From contig CM055875.1 of NCBI GenBank assembly GCA_029582165.1, forward strand, positions 31,998,644 to 32,062,643: a DNA stretch of 64,000 nt, given 5' to 3'. The stretch comes from Portulaca oleracea. Taxonomy: Eukaryota > Streptophyta > Magnoliopsida > Caryophyllales > Portulacaceae. Every line of letters starts with the position of its first letter. Within the stretch, counting starts at the first letter, position 1. The notes below the pieces were generated by a model that made no database searches, was not told the origin of the DNA, and worked only from the letters and a program-made list of their open reading frames with translations. The translations under genes were made by a program, and so were the position numbers. Below, piece by piece: positions 1 through 11,111 of this stretch.

Positions 1-119
1 TAGTTAACGTTTTTTTAACTTGTCGGAGCCTTTGACTCGAAGAATTAAGTGGCATATCATCTTTCTCCCAAGTCAAAAACCTACTAACTTCGATGTTGTC
101 TTATTCTAAAATGGAAAAT

Positions 120-460
120 AGGTCAGATTACTATTGTCCAACAAAATTGTTCGTATTATTATCGGTCAATACCCCTAAAGTTTATATTATTGTTATCCAA
201 TAACCCTATAATAATAGCCTAATTTTATCAATCATTGTAAAAAAATGCACATTTTATGCAAAGTTTTATATTTATGAAATAATTATAAATAAATAATTAT
301 TTTTAAATTGTCTAAAGCTGTAGTAACCCTCAAAATAATGAAACATACCTTTATAATGATTTAATATACTTACATTTAACTTAATCAGTGAATTATGTCA
401 AATACAACATGGTTATTAACCCTCTTACGTCAAGATATTTGTCATTTTATATAAGCCTAA
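120..460. repeat. Dispersed AT-rich MITE-like repeat, copy 1
   Basis: This stretch shares long runs of sequence with 28085-28310 and 53690-53970. Shared words include AATAATAGCCTAATTTTATC and TAAATAAATAATTATT. It ends in TTATTAACC followed by a TTGTCAT-like tail. The copy at 53590-53971 has recognisable inverted ends (ATGATAA-CAT), so the family is probably a non-autonomous TIR element. No gene is visible in the first 860 bases. Confidence 0.5.
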
Positions 461-586
461 ATAATAGCTGAACCTTAGGGAAGGAGAAAAAAAAGAAAGA
501 GATTAGTTAAAAAAAAAGGAAAAAAAAAGGTCTTTATAAAAAAATCCTTTCCATTTTGTTTTCCGAGAATTGAATGCAGCGAAAGA

Positions 587-589
<3 letters not shown>

Positions 590-629
<40 letters not shown>
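590..629. repeat. (TA)n microsatellite
   Basis: About 20 uninterrupted TA dinucleotides. It produces an artificial Tyr-Ile reading frame that is not a gene. Confidence 0.95.
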
Positions 630-633
<4 letters not shown>

Positions 634-866
634 TCATAATGCTTTCAAATAGGTGGCATCTATGTTACAACTATATTGGTATTTTTTATATTCCTCACCA
701 AAGTTTAAATCGTTGTGGAAACAATGTATTTTCTTTTGGGGTAAATAGTGAGCCATGTTTATTATAGACAATTTAGTACTCGGTTGTTATACAAGCTAAT
801 AATTACCTCAGAAATAAAAGCACAATAGACAGATCAAATTTTTCTGCTAAAAAGAAATATAATGTA

Positions 867-1080
867 CTCCCTCTGTCCCAAATTAATTGACAATTTAACT
901 GAATTTTGACCGTTAATTACTCACAACTTACAATGAATTACAATATGAAATTATCGTCATCAAAATTTTTTTTTATTAAAATTACAATGGAAGTAATTTC
1001 ATATTGTAACTCATTGTGGTTTGTAAATAATTAACAGTCAAAATTTAATTAAAATGTCAATTAATTTGGGACAGAGGGAG
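867..1080. mobile_element. Stowaway-type MITE
   Basis: The ends CTCCCTCTGTCCCA and TGGGACAGAGGGAG are inverted copies and are flanked by TA on both sides. These are the hallmarks of Tc1/mariner-derived Stowaway MITEs. The interior is AT-rich and partly self-complementary, with no coding sequence. Confidence 0.9.
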
Positions 1081-1082
1081 TA

Positions 1083-1865
1083 ATACTCCTAAGCAAAAGC
1101 CTAGCACAATACAATGAACTAGCATACACACCGAAAGTACAAAACAATGTGTTCCTTCCTTTGAAGGTCGTCACATTTATTGAGACTCATAAATTAATTA
1201 ATAAGTTGATACCACATATATTTTTAGACATTGTATATGAAAATGCGGGATAATGTAATTGATATGCTATATATATACCCAATATCTTGCATGCTTTTTT
1301 CTACCTGATTTATGCAACATCAAGATTGGAAATTTTGTTGTTTTATCATTGGATTATATTAAATATCAATTGCCCATTTTTAGTGTAGCCAAAATATATA
1401 TTATTTAATTTTTATGAAGCAATTGAGGTGGTAGGTACCATAACAAGAGTTTATGGAGCGAAAGAATGTTGAAACAAGCCAACCCAACTCATTTATCAAC
1501 TTTGTCCCCCTCCCACTTGAAGAATGGCACCAACTCTCTAGTTTTTCTTTTTTTTTTAAAAATTTTTTTTAGAAGGATAATGAGCTAGTACCGATCGATA
1601 TTAGCCTTATATGAGGTAGTCAAATAGATTGCAATAAGTTCACCGAAAAGAGTTATATTAAATCGTGTTGGATAAATATAATTAATCAATTCTAATAACT
1701 TTTTTCTCAAATAAATATTTATAACCGTCTAAACTTAAACTTTAAGCATGATACTTGTAAATTATGAATAATAACAAACAAACTTTAATTATTTAGTGAT
1801 ATGCACAAAAATGATTTTTTAATATGCTTATGTACTGATCCAATATAATTAGTTGTGTAATCGCC

Positions 1866-1911
<46 letters not shown>

Positions 1912-1950
1912 TTTTGAATAAGTTCTTTGTCACTATACTTATGTGTAGGT
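1083..1950. other. Intergenic, no gene seen; contains an (ATT)n microsatellite
   Basis: AT-rich DNA with no convincing reading frame. Positions 1870-1911 are a clean run of about 14 TTA/ATT units. Nothing else can be supported here. Confidence 0.7.
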
Positions 1951-1959
1951 GCCCATAGT

Positions 1960-2568
1960 CAAGGGCGGAGGCAGAAAATATTTATTAGGGGTGTCGATTT
2001 GTTAATATTATTTTACAACAACTGTGTCATAAGTTCAACTTTGAAACTATGTATACTAGCAAATATCCGAACATTGCGGCTTTAGATTAAAAAAAAATAG
2101 TAAAAAATATACTTATTAAATTTTTTGGAACACGATGAAATGTAAAGATGAAAAATTGGAAAATGCAAGTCCATAAACTATTTTAGAAATATTGATTAAA
2201 TTATTTAGTATTTTAGTATAAAGTGAGAAATAAGAAATAATATATATAGTTGATATAGATGATGCAATAAATTACAATGAAAATTAATAAAAGAAGAAGA
2301 AAGTACGTATTAGAAAGCTGATAAATGAAAACATAAATTAAGAAGGCCTTTTAAATACAAAAATTACTAAAAAAGTTGAAGGATCAAAGTACTAGCAACT
2401 AACATGACTCGAACTCACAACCATTAGTGTCATGCAATAAACATTCAAAGACCTACAATTCAACCATAAGACTAACTCATGCATAACTTTCAAGCTATCC
2501 ATACATATACAATTTCTGGAGTATAGGGGTGTCATGGCTCCCATAACCCTCCTCTAGCTCCGCCACTG
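1960..2568. mobile_element. Non-autonomous TIR DNA transposon with 8-9 bp TSD
   Basis: The left end CAAGGGCGGAG and the inverted right end CAGTGGCGGAG match closely. The flanking sequence CCCATAGT occurs on both sides (1952-1959 and 2569-2576); with an ambiguous G it is 9 bp. This TSD size fits hAT (8 bp) or Mutator-like (9 bp) elements. The 0.6 kb interior is AT-rich and has no transposase. The element at 23933-24153 shares the GTGGCGGA ends. Confidence 0.8.
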
Positions 2569-2635
2569 CCCATAGTTCATATTACGAGCTGATTGCTAAT
2601 TAAGAATAATATATCAACCCTCAAAGCAGCATGTA

Positions 2636-2918
2636 CTACCTTTGTCCCAATTTATTTGCCACAATAACAAATTATATCTTTTTTTTATTTGTCACATTTA
2701 TAATTCTAATAATTGTCATTCCTATTTTATCTTTAATAAATTAATTTATTTAGAATTTCAATACTTCTTTTTTTATGTACTACAAAAGATTTTGAGGGAC
2801 AATTTAGACAACTAACAAACTTTTCACCCTCCTGTCAATGTGCATTGGTCTTTAGCAGCGCGTCGATTGTATAAACAATTTGGTAGTTAGGAGTACAATC
2901 AATTTGAGACGGACGTAG
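2636..2918. mobile_element. Stowaway-like MITE with degenerate ends
   Basis: The left end CTACCTTTGTCCCAA and the right end, read inverted as CTACGTCCGTCTCAA, are flanked by TA on both sides. Element size is about 283 bp. The ends have diverged more than in the MITE at 867-1080. Confidence 0.75.
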
Positions 2919-3059
2919 TATATGACCCAGTTCTTTAGCAGCGCATCGATCGTGAGCCCGCGTGCACGGGGCATGGTGAGCCCGGACTATGTGATGTCGA
3001 CGCGCTTTTACTCCAGTGTCATCCACGGCCCAGATTCGCGGCCCAATAAAGGGGCGCGT

Positions 3060-3515
3060 TGTATGCTCATATCTACAACCGTTATGTTCATAATCCTAAC
3101 CGTCATTGCTCATAATTAAGCTTGAATACCCATGTACCCTACAACAAGTTTGCTCATAATATAGAACTTGTATGCTCATTACCTACAAGTAGTATGCTCA
3201 TAAAATCTAAACTCTATTACTCATAATCATAAACACTAATGTTCATAATCTACAACTACTGTGCTATTAACCTACAACTACTGTACTCATAAGCCTGAAC
3301 ACCAATGTTCATATTCTACAACAAGTTTGCTTATAATTTAGTACTTGTATGCTCATTACCTACAAATATTATACTCATAAATAACGCATGTTCAAAATCT
3401 TGAACATCATTGCTCATAATCCTAAACGTTAATGCTCATGCCCTAGAACAAGTATACTTAAGACCTAGAACTTGAATACTCATAAACTTGAACATTAATG
3501 CTCATACACCAACCT
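3060..3515. repeat. Array of degenerate TGCTCATAA-type short repeats
   Basis: About twenty copies of a loose unit of roughly 20 bp with the core TGCTCATAA or TGTTCATAA, alternating with CTACAAC or CCTAAAC words, all in the same direction. A similar motif array surrounds 38930-39270 and 40345-40470. Such arrays are typical of subterminal regions of plant DNA transposons, but I cannot find matching ends here. Confidence 0.5.
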
Positions 3516-3630
3516 CTTCTTCTCACTGCAGGGTTACATTCTCTTCCCGAACTTCTTCCACGTGCGCGAAAATGGGACATTAGGATTAGAGTATAGAAAA
3601 TTATACTCTTCGCACATTGGGATAAGAGTA

Positions 3631-4948
3631 CACTAGTAGAATTGGGGTCATTATGCGTCTATCAAATGGCGTCTGTTTAAACGTCAGACGCCCAAACGTA
3701 GTTTTTTTTAAAATAATTTGTAAAGTGGCGTCTGATTTAGGGGCAAACAGACGCCAAAATATTTTGATACGATAAGATTCTTGGAACCCTAAACATTAGT
3801 ATATTTAATCAACTTGGCGTCCGTTTGACCTAGCATCGGACGCCAAAATTAAGCTTGGCGTCTGTTTATACGTGTAACGGACGCCAAAATTTGTAACAGT
3901 TAACGTTCAGATCTTGGAATTAGAACATTGACTTTTAGAACAAATTGGCGTCCGTTTGACCTAGAAACGGACGCCATATTTAAAATTTTGGCGTCTGTTT
4001 GTACGCTTTCAAAAATGGCGTCCGTTAAGGTACCAAACAGACGCCATGACGGGGTAAATTGGCGTCTGTTTGGTACCGTAACGGACGCCATTTATCTCTA
4101 TAAAACACCATCCAGGTGAACATTTTCCCTCAATTCATTTCTCTTCCTTAAATTTCCCTCCTTCATCCATCAATTTTCTCTCTAAATTCCATATCCTTTC
4201 AATAATTCCCTCCACCTCAAATCAATTCACTCCACTAATTAATAAAATTTACGAAGATTGAAGATTGAAGATTGAAGATTGAAGATTGAAGATTGTAGAT
4301 TGTAATTATTTTTTGTATCTTATTAGTTATAAACCAACTCTGAAAATAAATATTTATTATAATTTGTTTTTGTAATTTTTACACACATATATGTATATGA
4401 AATTGTACATTTTAAATTCCATATAAACTGTATTTTTTTTCATTATTACAATTTAGTTTGTACTATATATTATGTAAACTATATTTTTTCGTTACTAATA
4501 TATGTTTGTATTTTTTGGAGTTTTTATTAATGACGTATATAATTTGTTTTTGTATTTTTTATCATTATTAATCGTAATATTTTTCATTATTAATCGTAAT
4601 ATTTTTCATTATTATTGAAATAAATATAAAAAACACATAATATTTCTGATTTTGTTAATCGTAAATTTTTTTTTTAATTTATGTTTAGGGTTGGCGTCCG
4701 TTTTGCCTTTAACAGACGCCAACTCACCAAATTAAAAGCCGCCGTAGACAAGATCGTCAAAGCGCCAATCACGACAATGACGAAAAATGGCGTCTGTTTT
4801 TAACGGACGCCAACTTCAGACGCCTTTTCAAAAAGGCGGAACAATATTTAGCGTCCGTTTATATCAGACGCTAAAATCATTTTGGCGTCCATTTTACCCC
4901 TTTCCAGACGCCATCTACATACGCATTTAGGGTTAAATTCTACTAGTG
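3631..4948. mobile_element. Non-autonomous CACTA transposon (1.3 kb)
   Basis: It begins CACTAGTAGAATT and ends AATTCTACTAGTG, and is flanked on both sides by the 3 bp duplication GTA (3628-3630, 4949-4951). These are diagnostic features of the CACTA (En/Spm) superfamily. Both subterminal regions (about 3655-4095 and 4690-4915) carry many copies of GGCGTCYGTTT in both orientations, like the transposase-binding repeats of this superfamily. No transposase is present. The centre is a CT-rich leader-like segment followed by a 7 bp tandem repeat. Confidence 0.92.
4253..4302 (+). repeat. GAAGATT heptamer minisatellite inside the CACTA element
   Basis: About six tandem copies of GAAGATT, then a slightly altered copy, in the non-coding centre of the CACTA element. 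Confidence 0.9.
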
Positions 4949-4951
4949 GTA

Positions 4952-5300
4952 TTATATTAAAATATTATCATCAAATTCATATAGAAAAATACTTTGATAA
5001 AGTATAATATTTTATTTTTTTCATAAACTATTATGTCCAAAATTTATAACTAAAATAATTAGAAATACATTGAAGACTATATAAAAGTCAAATTGAAACA
5101 AATGGATCGGAGCATATGATTGATGCACCCATTTAATTAATAAGGAATATAATCTTGTACAATTGACATTTCCCCAATCGCTAAAATTGAGCTATCTTAT
5201 CCTCATAATACATACACATATCGGGCCATAAGAAAAATATATGGAGAAATGTGTTAAAATTAAATTGTGGCTAATAATAAAACTACCTAGCTAACATACA
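4952..5300. other. AT-rich spacer downstream of the SAUR gene
   Basis: No reading frame or repeat could be supported. It holds the 3' flank of the SAUR gene, which is read leftward. I looked for a DST-type mRNA instability element, known from some SAUR transcripts, and saw no convincing one. Confidence 0.5.
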
Positions 5301-5305
5301 AAATA

Positions 5306-5611
5306 CTAGGATGATGAAGACCTAATGATAGATATGAGACTAGAAAAGTAGTCTTCACTGCAAGGAATAGTAAGGCCACCCATGGGGTGCTCAAACCCGA
5401 ACTCTTCCTCGACAATATGGAGCACATCTTGAAACAAAGGATGATTCAAGTATGATATCGGAATCACAAATCTCTTCTTGTAAGTATCTCCTACGTACAC
5501 CGCGACGTGACCCTTTGGTACGTCTGATGCACCTGCCGATCTTCTTATGTTTGATAACGTTCTTTGAAGAATCTTCTTCGCTTGAACTTTCTCCATTAGC
5601 TGGATGCCCAT
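5306..5611 (-). CDS. SAUR-family auxin-responsive protein
   Basis: Intact intronless gene for 101 residues, the usual size and structure for SAUR (small auxin-up RNA) proteins. The core domain spans about residues 28-95. It holds the family hallmarks [11 protein letters not shown], then [18 protein letters not shown], then [17 protein letters not shown]. In the family these proteins inhibit PP2C.D phosphatases, which raises plasma-membrane proton-pump activity and promotes acid growth. That role is inferred from the family, not shown here. The start at 5611 gives the standard N-terminal basic leader, and a TATA box lies about 110 bases upstream. It stands alone here, although SAUR genes are often clustered, so neighbours may lie outside the window or have been displaced by transposons. 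There is no sign of damage. Confidence 0.95.
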   Translation of the reverse strand: MGIQLMEKVQAKKILQRTLSNIRRSAGASDVPKGHVAVYVGDTYKKRFVIPISYLNHPLFQDVLHIVEEEFGFEHPMGGLTIPCSEDYFSSLISIIRSSSS

Positions 5612-5716
5612 TTTTCTCGAAGTTTAATTGAATAAATTGGTGAGAGTGATTTTTCTTGAAGGGGATATGATTGAAATGTTGCTAGTAGTGTATGAAATGG
5701 GAATGAAAAAGGAGGG

Positions 5717-5724
5717 TTTATATA
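5717..5724 (-). promoter_or_regulatory. TATA box of the SAUR gene
   Basis: On the minus strand the sequence ATTATATAAACCC lies about 110 bases upstream of the SAUR start codon, a normal plant distance allowing for a leader. It sits in an otherwise unremarkable promoter. Confidence 0.75.
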
Positions 5725-5828
5725 ATAATTGGTTGTGAGTTCCAAAATCCAAGTAGAATTATTGTAGGAGGTTAGTTTGCACACTGTTTTTTAGGCTAAG
5801 TATTGGTGGCTGAGGAGTGAGCATATTA

Positions 5829-5834
5829 GAGACA
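5829..5834 (-). promoter_or_regulatory. Candidate auxin-response element TGTCTC
   Basis: GAGACA on the plus strand reads TGTCTC on the gene's strand, about 220 bases upstream of the SAUR start. TGTCTC is the classical ARF-binding core. A single 6-mer can occur by chance, so the support comes mainly from its position in front of a SAUR gene. Confidence 0.45.
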
Positions 5835-5926
5835 CTCAAGGACCCATTGCTTTCACATGATTATCCAATTTGCTTTGTATTTGTCTAAGCAATGAACGTA
5901 GACTTTATTAAAAAAAACAGTACTAA

Positions 5927-6222
5927 AAATATATGTATTATCAATCACTTTTTTTTTCAAGTAATCTAAAATGGTTGGAAAAACCAACCATTTTATCAAT
6001 CATTTCATATTTCAAACTATTTTTCAAAAATTTTAGTGGGAAAAAAGGTTGGAAGTTCTAATCACTTTTGCTAAAATGGTTGGAAATTTTTCCTATCATC
6101 ATTTTTCCTACTATTTAAAATCGGTCGGAAAAGTGATTAGTAATCCGACCATTTTTCTAATCATTTTAAATTGATTGGAAAAAATTGGTTGATAATACAC
6201 ATATTTTTAGTTGAGAGAAGGA
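5927..6222. mobile_element. Small foldback MITE
   Basis: The left end ACTAAAAATATATGTATTATC is mirrored by the right end, which reads GATAATACACATATTTTTAGT. Inside are several copies of GGTTGGAAA and its complement. The TSD is ambiguous. It lies about 300 bases upstream of the SAUR start. Confidence 0.7.
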
Positions 6223-6803
6223 GATGGTTAGTTCTTATAATCTTTTTGTGAACCAACCCTCGTGTAGAAAAGGATTCTGGTTGGTAAGAGAGGCGCCATG
6301 TACACCAACACTAATGGCTTAGATGAAATATAAGCATATGCTTGCTTTTGGAACGATGCTACTTCTGTCCTGGCGTACTAAAGTGGGGGATGACCTTGAC
6401 ATATCACATGGTATGTGCCCTATTCTTCTCACATTACTCCCTAAAATGTTTTATACCGATACTTCTTGAAATTGGATTATATTGTAACGTTGTCGACTTT
6501 CAAAAAAATAAATAAATAAATTCACGTATACTACGCCTATGAATCTATGATACATTCAGAAATAAATAAGTAAATCAAATGTTTTTTTTTTTTTTTTTTG
6601 GTAAAGGCCTACGTAATAATGTTTTTATGGAGTTGTATATATGATAGTTAAATCTGTCCAGTAAAATTTGAATTTAGAGTTCAAGATTATCTGATTGTAA
6701 AGATGAGCGTGAAATGATAATAGCAAGCCTTTTGACTGGTTTTGAGATGGTTATTATTGTTATTGGAGTCACTAAAGGGAGAGTGATGACTAAAAGTCAA
6801 AGT

Positions 6804-7152
6804 AAAAGCATGTACAATGGCATTCCATAGTTATGGAATGTTAATAGTGGTTCATTTATCCACATCACCTAAAATTTTAATTTTTTTGAACTCCATTCCA
6901 CTCATTCCCACAACAATTAGAAATCATTCCACTCTTTTAATGTAAATATTAAATTTGGGCCCTATCCATTACAACTATAAATTAATTTTCAAATATTTTA
7001 TTTTTTTTCCTTTGCAATTTCGGCATGCATGGAAGAACTTGATATCATTCCAACTTGCATTCCTCCACTTCATTCCATTTTACTGTAGCTATACTATTTC
7101 CACGCATGTCATCTTTTACTCCCTCATTCCATGGGCTGCCAGTGCTCTAAGA
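6804..7152. mobile_element. Possible hAT-like MITE
   Basis: The region begins AGCATGTACAATGGCATTCC and ends in a loosely inverted GGGCTGCCAGTGCTCTAAG. CATTCCA words occur repeatedly in both directions. The ends resemble a common class of plant hAT MITEs. I could not find a TSD, so this is tentative. Confidence 0.4.
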
Positions 7153-7159
7153 GTAATTA

Positions 7160-7414
7160 CTCCCTCCATCACAAATAAATTGTCTAGGTTTGACTTTATT
7201 GTTCAAAATTTCTAAACTTTGACCATTAATTTAACAAATTATATATTAAGTTATTGTACAAAACTACCACTATTAGATTTGTGATGAAAAATACTTTTAC
7301 TTGAATACAATATTATTTGTTTTAGTTAGATAAAACATGAAACATTAACGGTCAAAATGTTCCATTGAAGACCGTGAAAAAGTTAAGTGGACAAATTAAT
7401 TGGGACAGAAGGAA
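7160..7414. mobile_element. Stowaway-like MITE
   Basis: The left end CTCCCTCCATCACAAATAAAT and the inverted right end TTCCTTCTGTCCCAATTAAT are flanked by TA on both sides. Length is about 255 bp and no coding sequence is present. Confidence 0.8.
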
Positions 7415-7466
7415 TATTATTATTGTATTGACACTTTAGATATCATTACTCGACTTGTATATTGAT

Positions 7467-7752
7467 TGATTTTATTTTTTTTATAAGTAGCGGCCAAAAA
7501 GCCCTTTTATTGAAGGTGCCAAAAAGCACACAAATAACAAATAGCTCAAAAGCTGAACATGAGCAAGAAAACGAAAGTTGCAGTAAGCAAAAGAGAAACA
7601 TCATAACCAACATTTACTTACACACCAAATCCTGATATTTTACTGACAAAACACCCACCCATATGTAGAATCAAGCATTATTGATACAAGACCTTGATAT
7701 CCTTCTCCCAATAGTTGCAAAAGAATTCCCTTCATTGACAGTAGCAGCAGCA
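7467..7752 (-). mobile_element. LINE-like 3' end, separated from its body by the Copia insertion
   Basis: Read on the minus strand, this stretch ends with AATAAAAGGGCTTTTTGGC, then a GCTACTTATAAAA-like tail and an A-rich tract (T-rich on the plus strand at 7471-7485). That resembles the 3' tail of plant L1 LINEs. The 5 bp TSD of the Copia element shows that 7752 was originally continuous with 13726, so the remnant continues there. Confidence 0.45.
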
Positions 7753-7757
7753 GATTA

Positions 7758-8420
7758 TGTTGGAAATAATTTAATCAAGGCTGCTAGTTTTCCGAATCAA
7801 GAACAGAGTCGTGGATAAACCACTGCCTTGAAAGCGATTACGGCACGACCTAGGTGACAATCGATATTGCCGGTCACTCCCCAAGGTTAACTCAGCTAGC
7901 TCTTAGATTTGTGCACTCAAGGCTAAGAACTTGGAGTATGTAAAAACTGATTGCCTAGAAAATATTAATGGAAGAGGATGTAGAAGATGAAGAGAAGAAG
8001 ATGATTGTTGGTGTGTTGTTCAAGCCATGGAAGAGTCCAATTTATAGGCCATCTTTCTACCGTTGGCAGGGGACATCCCCTACCGTTGCCAATGGTTATT
8101 TGGACGTTCGGGCAACGACTATATGGCCGTTACTGCAACAGGCAAAATGACCGTTGGGTAACGGCTAGAACACACTTGGGCTGGCTATAAAAAGAACCCC
8201 GAAACCCGCTGGCCCCGCAACGCATCGCGATCGTGCGATCGGACCGTGACGGCGGCGTGCAGGAGTCCCAAGCCATACCCTCCTCCATAAAACACCCCTT
8301 CACACTTATTTAATACTACTAAGTGTGGTGGGATATATAAACCACTTTCAACTTGATTTCTCTACCTATGTGGGACAAAAAGCTTGTTGCCATTACCATA
8401 TGATAACTTCATTTGCAACA
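7758..8420 (-). repeat. Copia 3' LTR
   Basis: 663 bp, beginning TGTTGGAAAT and ending ATTTGCAACA on the plus strand. It matches 13047-13720 closely, except for a short diverged GC-rich patch near 8200-8270. The outer neighbour is the TSD GATTA. Confidence 0.97.
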
Positions 8421-8432
8421 ATCCCCCACTAA
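8421..8432 (-). other. Copia polypurine tract
   Basis: On the minus strand, TTAGTGGGGGAT directly abuts the 3' LTR. It matches the usual plant Copia polypurine tract used to prime plus-strand DNA synthesis. Confidence 0.85.
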
Positions 8433-9066
8433 TGGCATACAAGGAAAGCAGAAAGAACAAGAAAGAAAATCTGGGCAAGAATGGGTCAGATACTTAGGTA
8501 TCAATATCATAAGATTGAATTGACACATTAGTGATGTAAGGAAACAATCAATAATCTAACAAGTGAACTATGCCTTGAACTTGAAGGATTTTGATCGAGA
8601 CCCCCACAACACATATCAACCCTGTAGAAATTACATACTCCGTGATAACACAATTACACGTTTATGGCCAAGCGTATACCTTGAGTTTCATAAGTGCTCT
8701 AGAGAGATAGCCTTATTCTCCCATAGAAGGCGGCCAAACCTTCACACTTATATAAGTAATTCCATCAAGTCTGTCTCAATACAAACCACCAATAAATTAT
8801 GGCTATGGAATTATTAAGAGCAAATAGCTCATCCGTACATCATACAATCGGTGAATCCATCAGTGCGTATCACTAGCACCCCCCAAAACGGGCGTGGATT
8901 CATTAAGAGTAAAACTCAACCTCAAAGCACTACCTGGCATCATAGGGATAGGAAGGTAGTGCATCTCGAAGATTAGTATGGTTTCGTTTGACCACAAGCG
9001 GGTGTCCACCATACTTCTTCAAGCCATAGGCTTAAGCCCTATCCCCCTCGATGCTTCTAATACAAC
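8433..9066 (-). other. Copia 3' untranslated region
   Basis: Non-coding part of the element between the RNase H stop and the polypurine tract. Small reading frames on the opposite strand here are not supported as genes. Confidence 0.7.
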
Positions 9067-10053
9067 TCATCTTGTCAAACCTTTAGTGAAAGGATCCGCC
9101 AAATTCTTTTCGGATCTCACATACAACAAGGATATGACACCATGTTTCAGCAATTGTTTCACTGCACTGTGTCTGATGCGGATATGTCTCCTCTTTCCGT
9201 TGTAGACACTATTGTGAGCCACTCCAATTGCTGCCTGCGAGTCGCAATGTATAGAGACAGGTGTCTCTTGTTTTCCCCATAGAGGCACATCAGCTAACAA
9301 GCTTCTGAGCCACTCTACTTCTTGACCTGCTAACTCAAGAGCAATAAATTCAGATTCCATGGTGGAGCGGGCTATGCAAGTCTGTTTTGCAGACTTCCAT
9401 GAAATAGCCCCTCCACCTAAAGTAAACACATAACCACTGGTAGAACTAACTTCATCATTATCAGAAATCCAGTTTGCATCACAATAACCCTCTACAACAG
9501 CAGGAAATTTGTTAAAATGCAAACTCCAATCTATTGTACCTCTAAGGTACTTAAGCAAACGATAAAGTGCATTCCAATGTTCTTGACTAGGGTTATGAGT
9601 ATACCGACTCAATCTACTTACTGCATAAGCAATGTCAGGACGAGTAAAGTTCATTAAGAACATTACACTTCCTATAACCTTGGCATACTCTGTTTGTGAC
9701 ACACTAATGCCGTTGTTTTTCTTTAAGCAAAGGCTGGGATCATAGAGAGTTCTAACAGGCGTCACATCAAAGTGATTAAATTTCTTTAACACTTTCTCAA
9801 TATAATGTGACTGACATAAGGCAAAACCAGTGTTTGTTTTGCATATCTTAATTCCCAAGATTACATCAGCTTCACCCATATCTTTCATTTCAAATAAAGA
9901 AGACAACAACTTCTTAGTGTCACTAACTACATGCAAGTTTGTGCCAAAGATCAGCATGTCATCAACATACAAACATATAAGCACACAATCTGATCCTATT
10001 AGTTTTGAATAAACACAGGAATCAGACAAATTTGCAGTAAACCCATTATCCAC
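9067..10053 (-). pseudogene. Copia reverse transcriptase C-terminal part and RNase H
   Basis: 328 codons. The reverse transcriptase active-site motif YVDDM lies near residue 30. It is followed by the Copia-type connection segment ([20 protein letters not shown]) and an RNase H domain with acidic residues in CDANW, SEFIAL and HCDSQAAI. It ends with the usual HIRIRHS...[11 protein letters not shown] tail. It is in the same frame as 10075-10512 and is separated from it by a single in-frame TAG just after an Asn-Gln-Trp. That one substitution would truncate the polyprotein before the YVDD motif. Confidence 0.95.
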
Positions 10054-10074
10054 AAGGGAACTGTCAAATTTTTC

Positions 10075-10512
10075 CTACCATTGGTTAGGCGCTTGCTTTA
10101 GACCATAAAGGGATTTTCTTAATTTGCACACCTTATCCTCCTGACCCTGAACCTCACAACCCTCAGGTTGGGTCATATAGATTTCTTCTTCTAAGTCACC
10201 ATTAAGGAAAACTGTCTTAACATCCATCTGATGCACAACAAGATCAAAGATGGCATCCAAGGCAATTAGAGTCCTAATGGTGCTTATTTTTGTCACTGGA
10301 GAATATGTGTCAAAGTAATCTATTCCCTTCTTTTGATCAAAGCCTCTAATGACTAGTCTAGCCTTATATTTATCAACTGATCCATCAGACTTTAATTTCT
10401 TCTTAAAGATCCATTTACTACTGATTGGTCTACAACCTTTGGGTAAATTAATTAATTCCCAAGTCTTATTAGATTCAAGGGAATCTATTTCACACTTAAT
10501 GCTTCTCTCCAA
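10075..10512 (-). pseudogene. Copia reverse transcriptase N-terminal part
   Basis: Starts in the conserved NKTWEL...LPKGCRPISSKWIFKKK region and runs to KVCKLRKSLYGLKQAPNQW, both Copia reverse transcriptase hallmarks. Its upstream junction near 10507 shows a probable 1 bp loss relative to the expected frame. Between 10520 and 10635 the coding sense continues in another frame, with one in-frame TGA near 10633. Confidence 0.93.
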
Positions 10513-10634
10513 AAGGTTGCATCAATAGACCTAACTGCCTCAGTGTAGGTTTTTGGATCTTCCTCAATTAGAAATACAGATGCGACTTCATCAGTCAAGA
10601 CATCTATTTCATGTTTGTCAATCACTTCCACTAG

Positions 10635-11111
10635 TCAAGAAGTTTTAAAGTCTGGACCAAAGTCAGTTGCAATTCTTTGCCTCTTACTCCTTCTAGGTTC
10701 TACTGTCACACCTATATCATTAGAACTAGAAGTAGGCAAACTAACATTTTCAGGCACTGAGCTAGGCACATTATCAGATATCACATTGGGCACATTTTTC
10801 TTCAATGGAAAAACAAGCTCAAAAAACTCAGCATCTCTATACTCAGAAATGGAGTAATCACTAAAAGACATAAATCTATAAGCAGCACTGTTTTGAGCAT
10901 AACCAATCAAGACAGCATCAAAGGTTTTAGGACCTATGTTTGTGCGTTTATGACCGGGTAAGGCTACCTTGGCCAAACACCCACACACTTTCAAATATTT
11001 CAAGTTTGGGGCGTACCCTTTCCAGAGCTCATATGGAGTTTGATCTAATTTCTTATGGGGAACTCTATTCAAAATAAAACAAGCAGTTAAAACAGCTTCC
11101 CCCCCCCCCAT
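10635..11111 (-). pseudogene. Copia integrase C-terminal part
   Basis: 158 codons carrying the C-terminal integrase hallmarks TACFILNRVPHK and TPYELWKGYAPNLKYLKVCGC, then a low-complexity linker with RRSKRQR. It overlaps the preceding integrase frame at a run of C residues (11101-11109). Slippage in that homopolymer most likely caused the frameshift. Confidence 0.92.

Noticed and set aside
570..767. 65-codon frame rich in Tyr-Ile
   Set aside because: It is a translation of the (TA)n microsatellite, with no conserved features.
2400..2440. tRNA-like B box (inverse of GACTCGAACTCACAACC), suggesting a tRNA or SINE
   Set aside because: No A box at the right distance, no cloverleaf and no SINE tail. 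It lies inside a TIR element with its own TSD.
7968..8190. Short plus-strand frames, duplicated at 13257-13479
   Set aside because: They lie in both Copia LTRs on the antisense strand, so the duplication only reflects the LTR pair.
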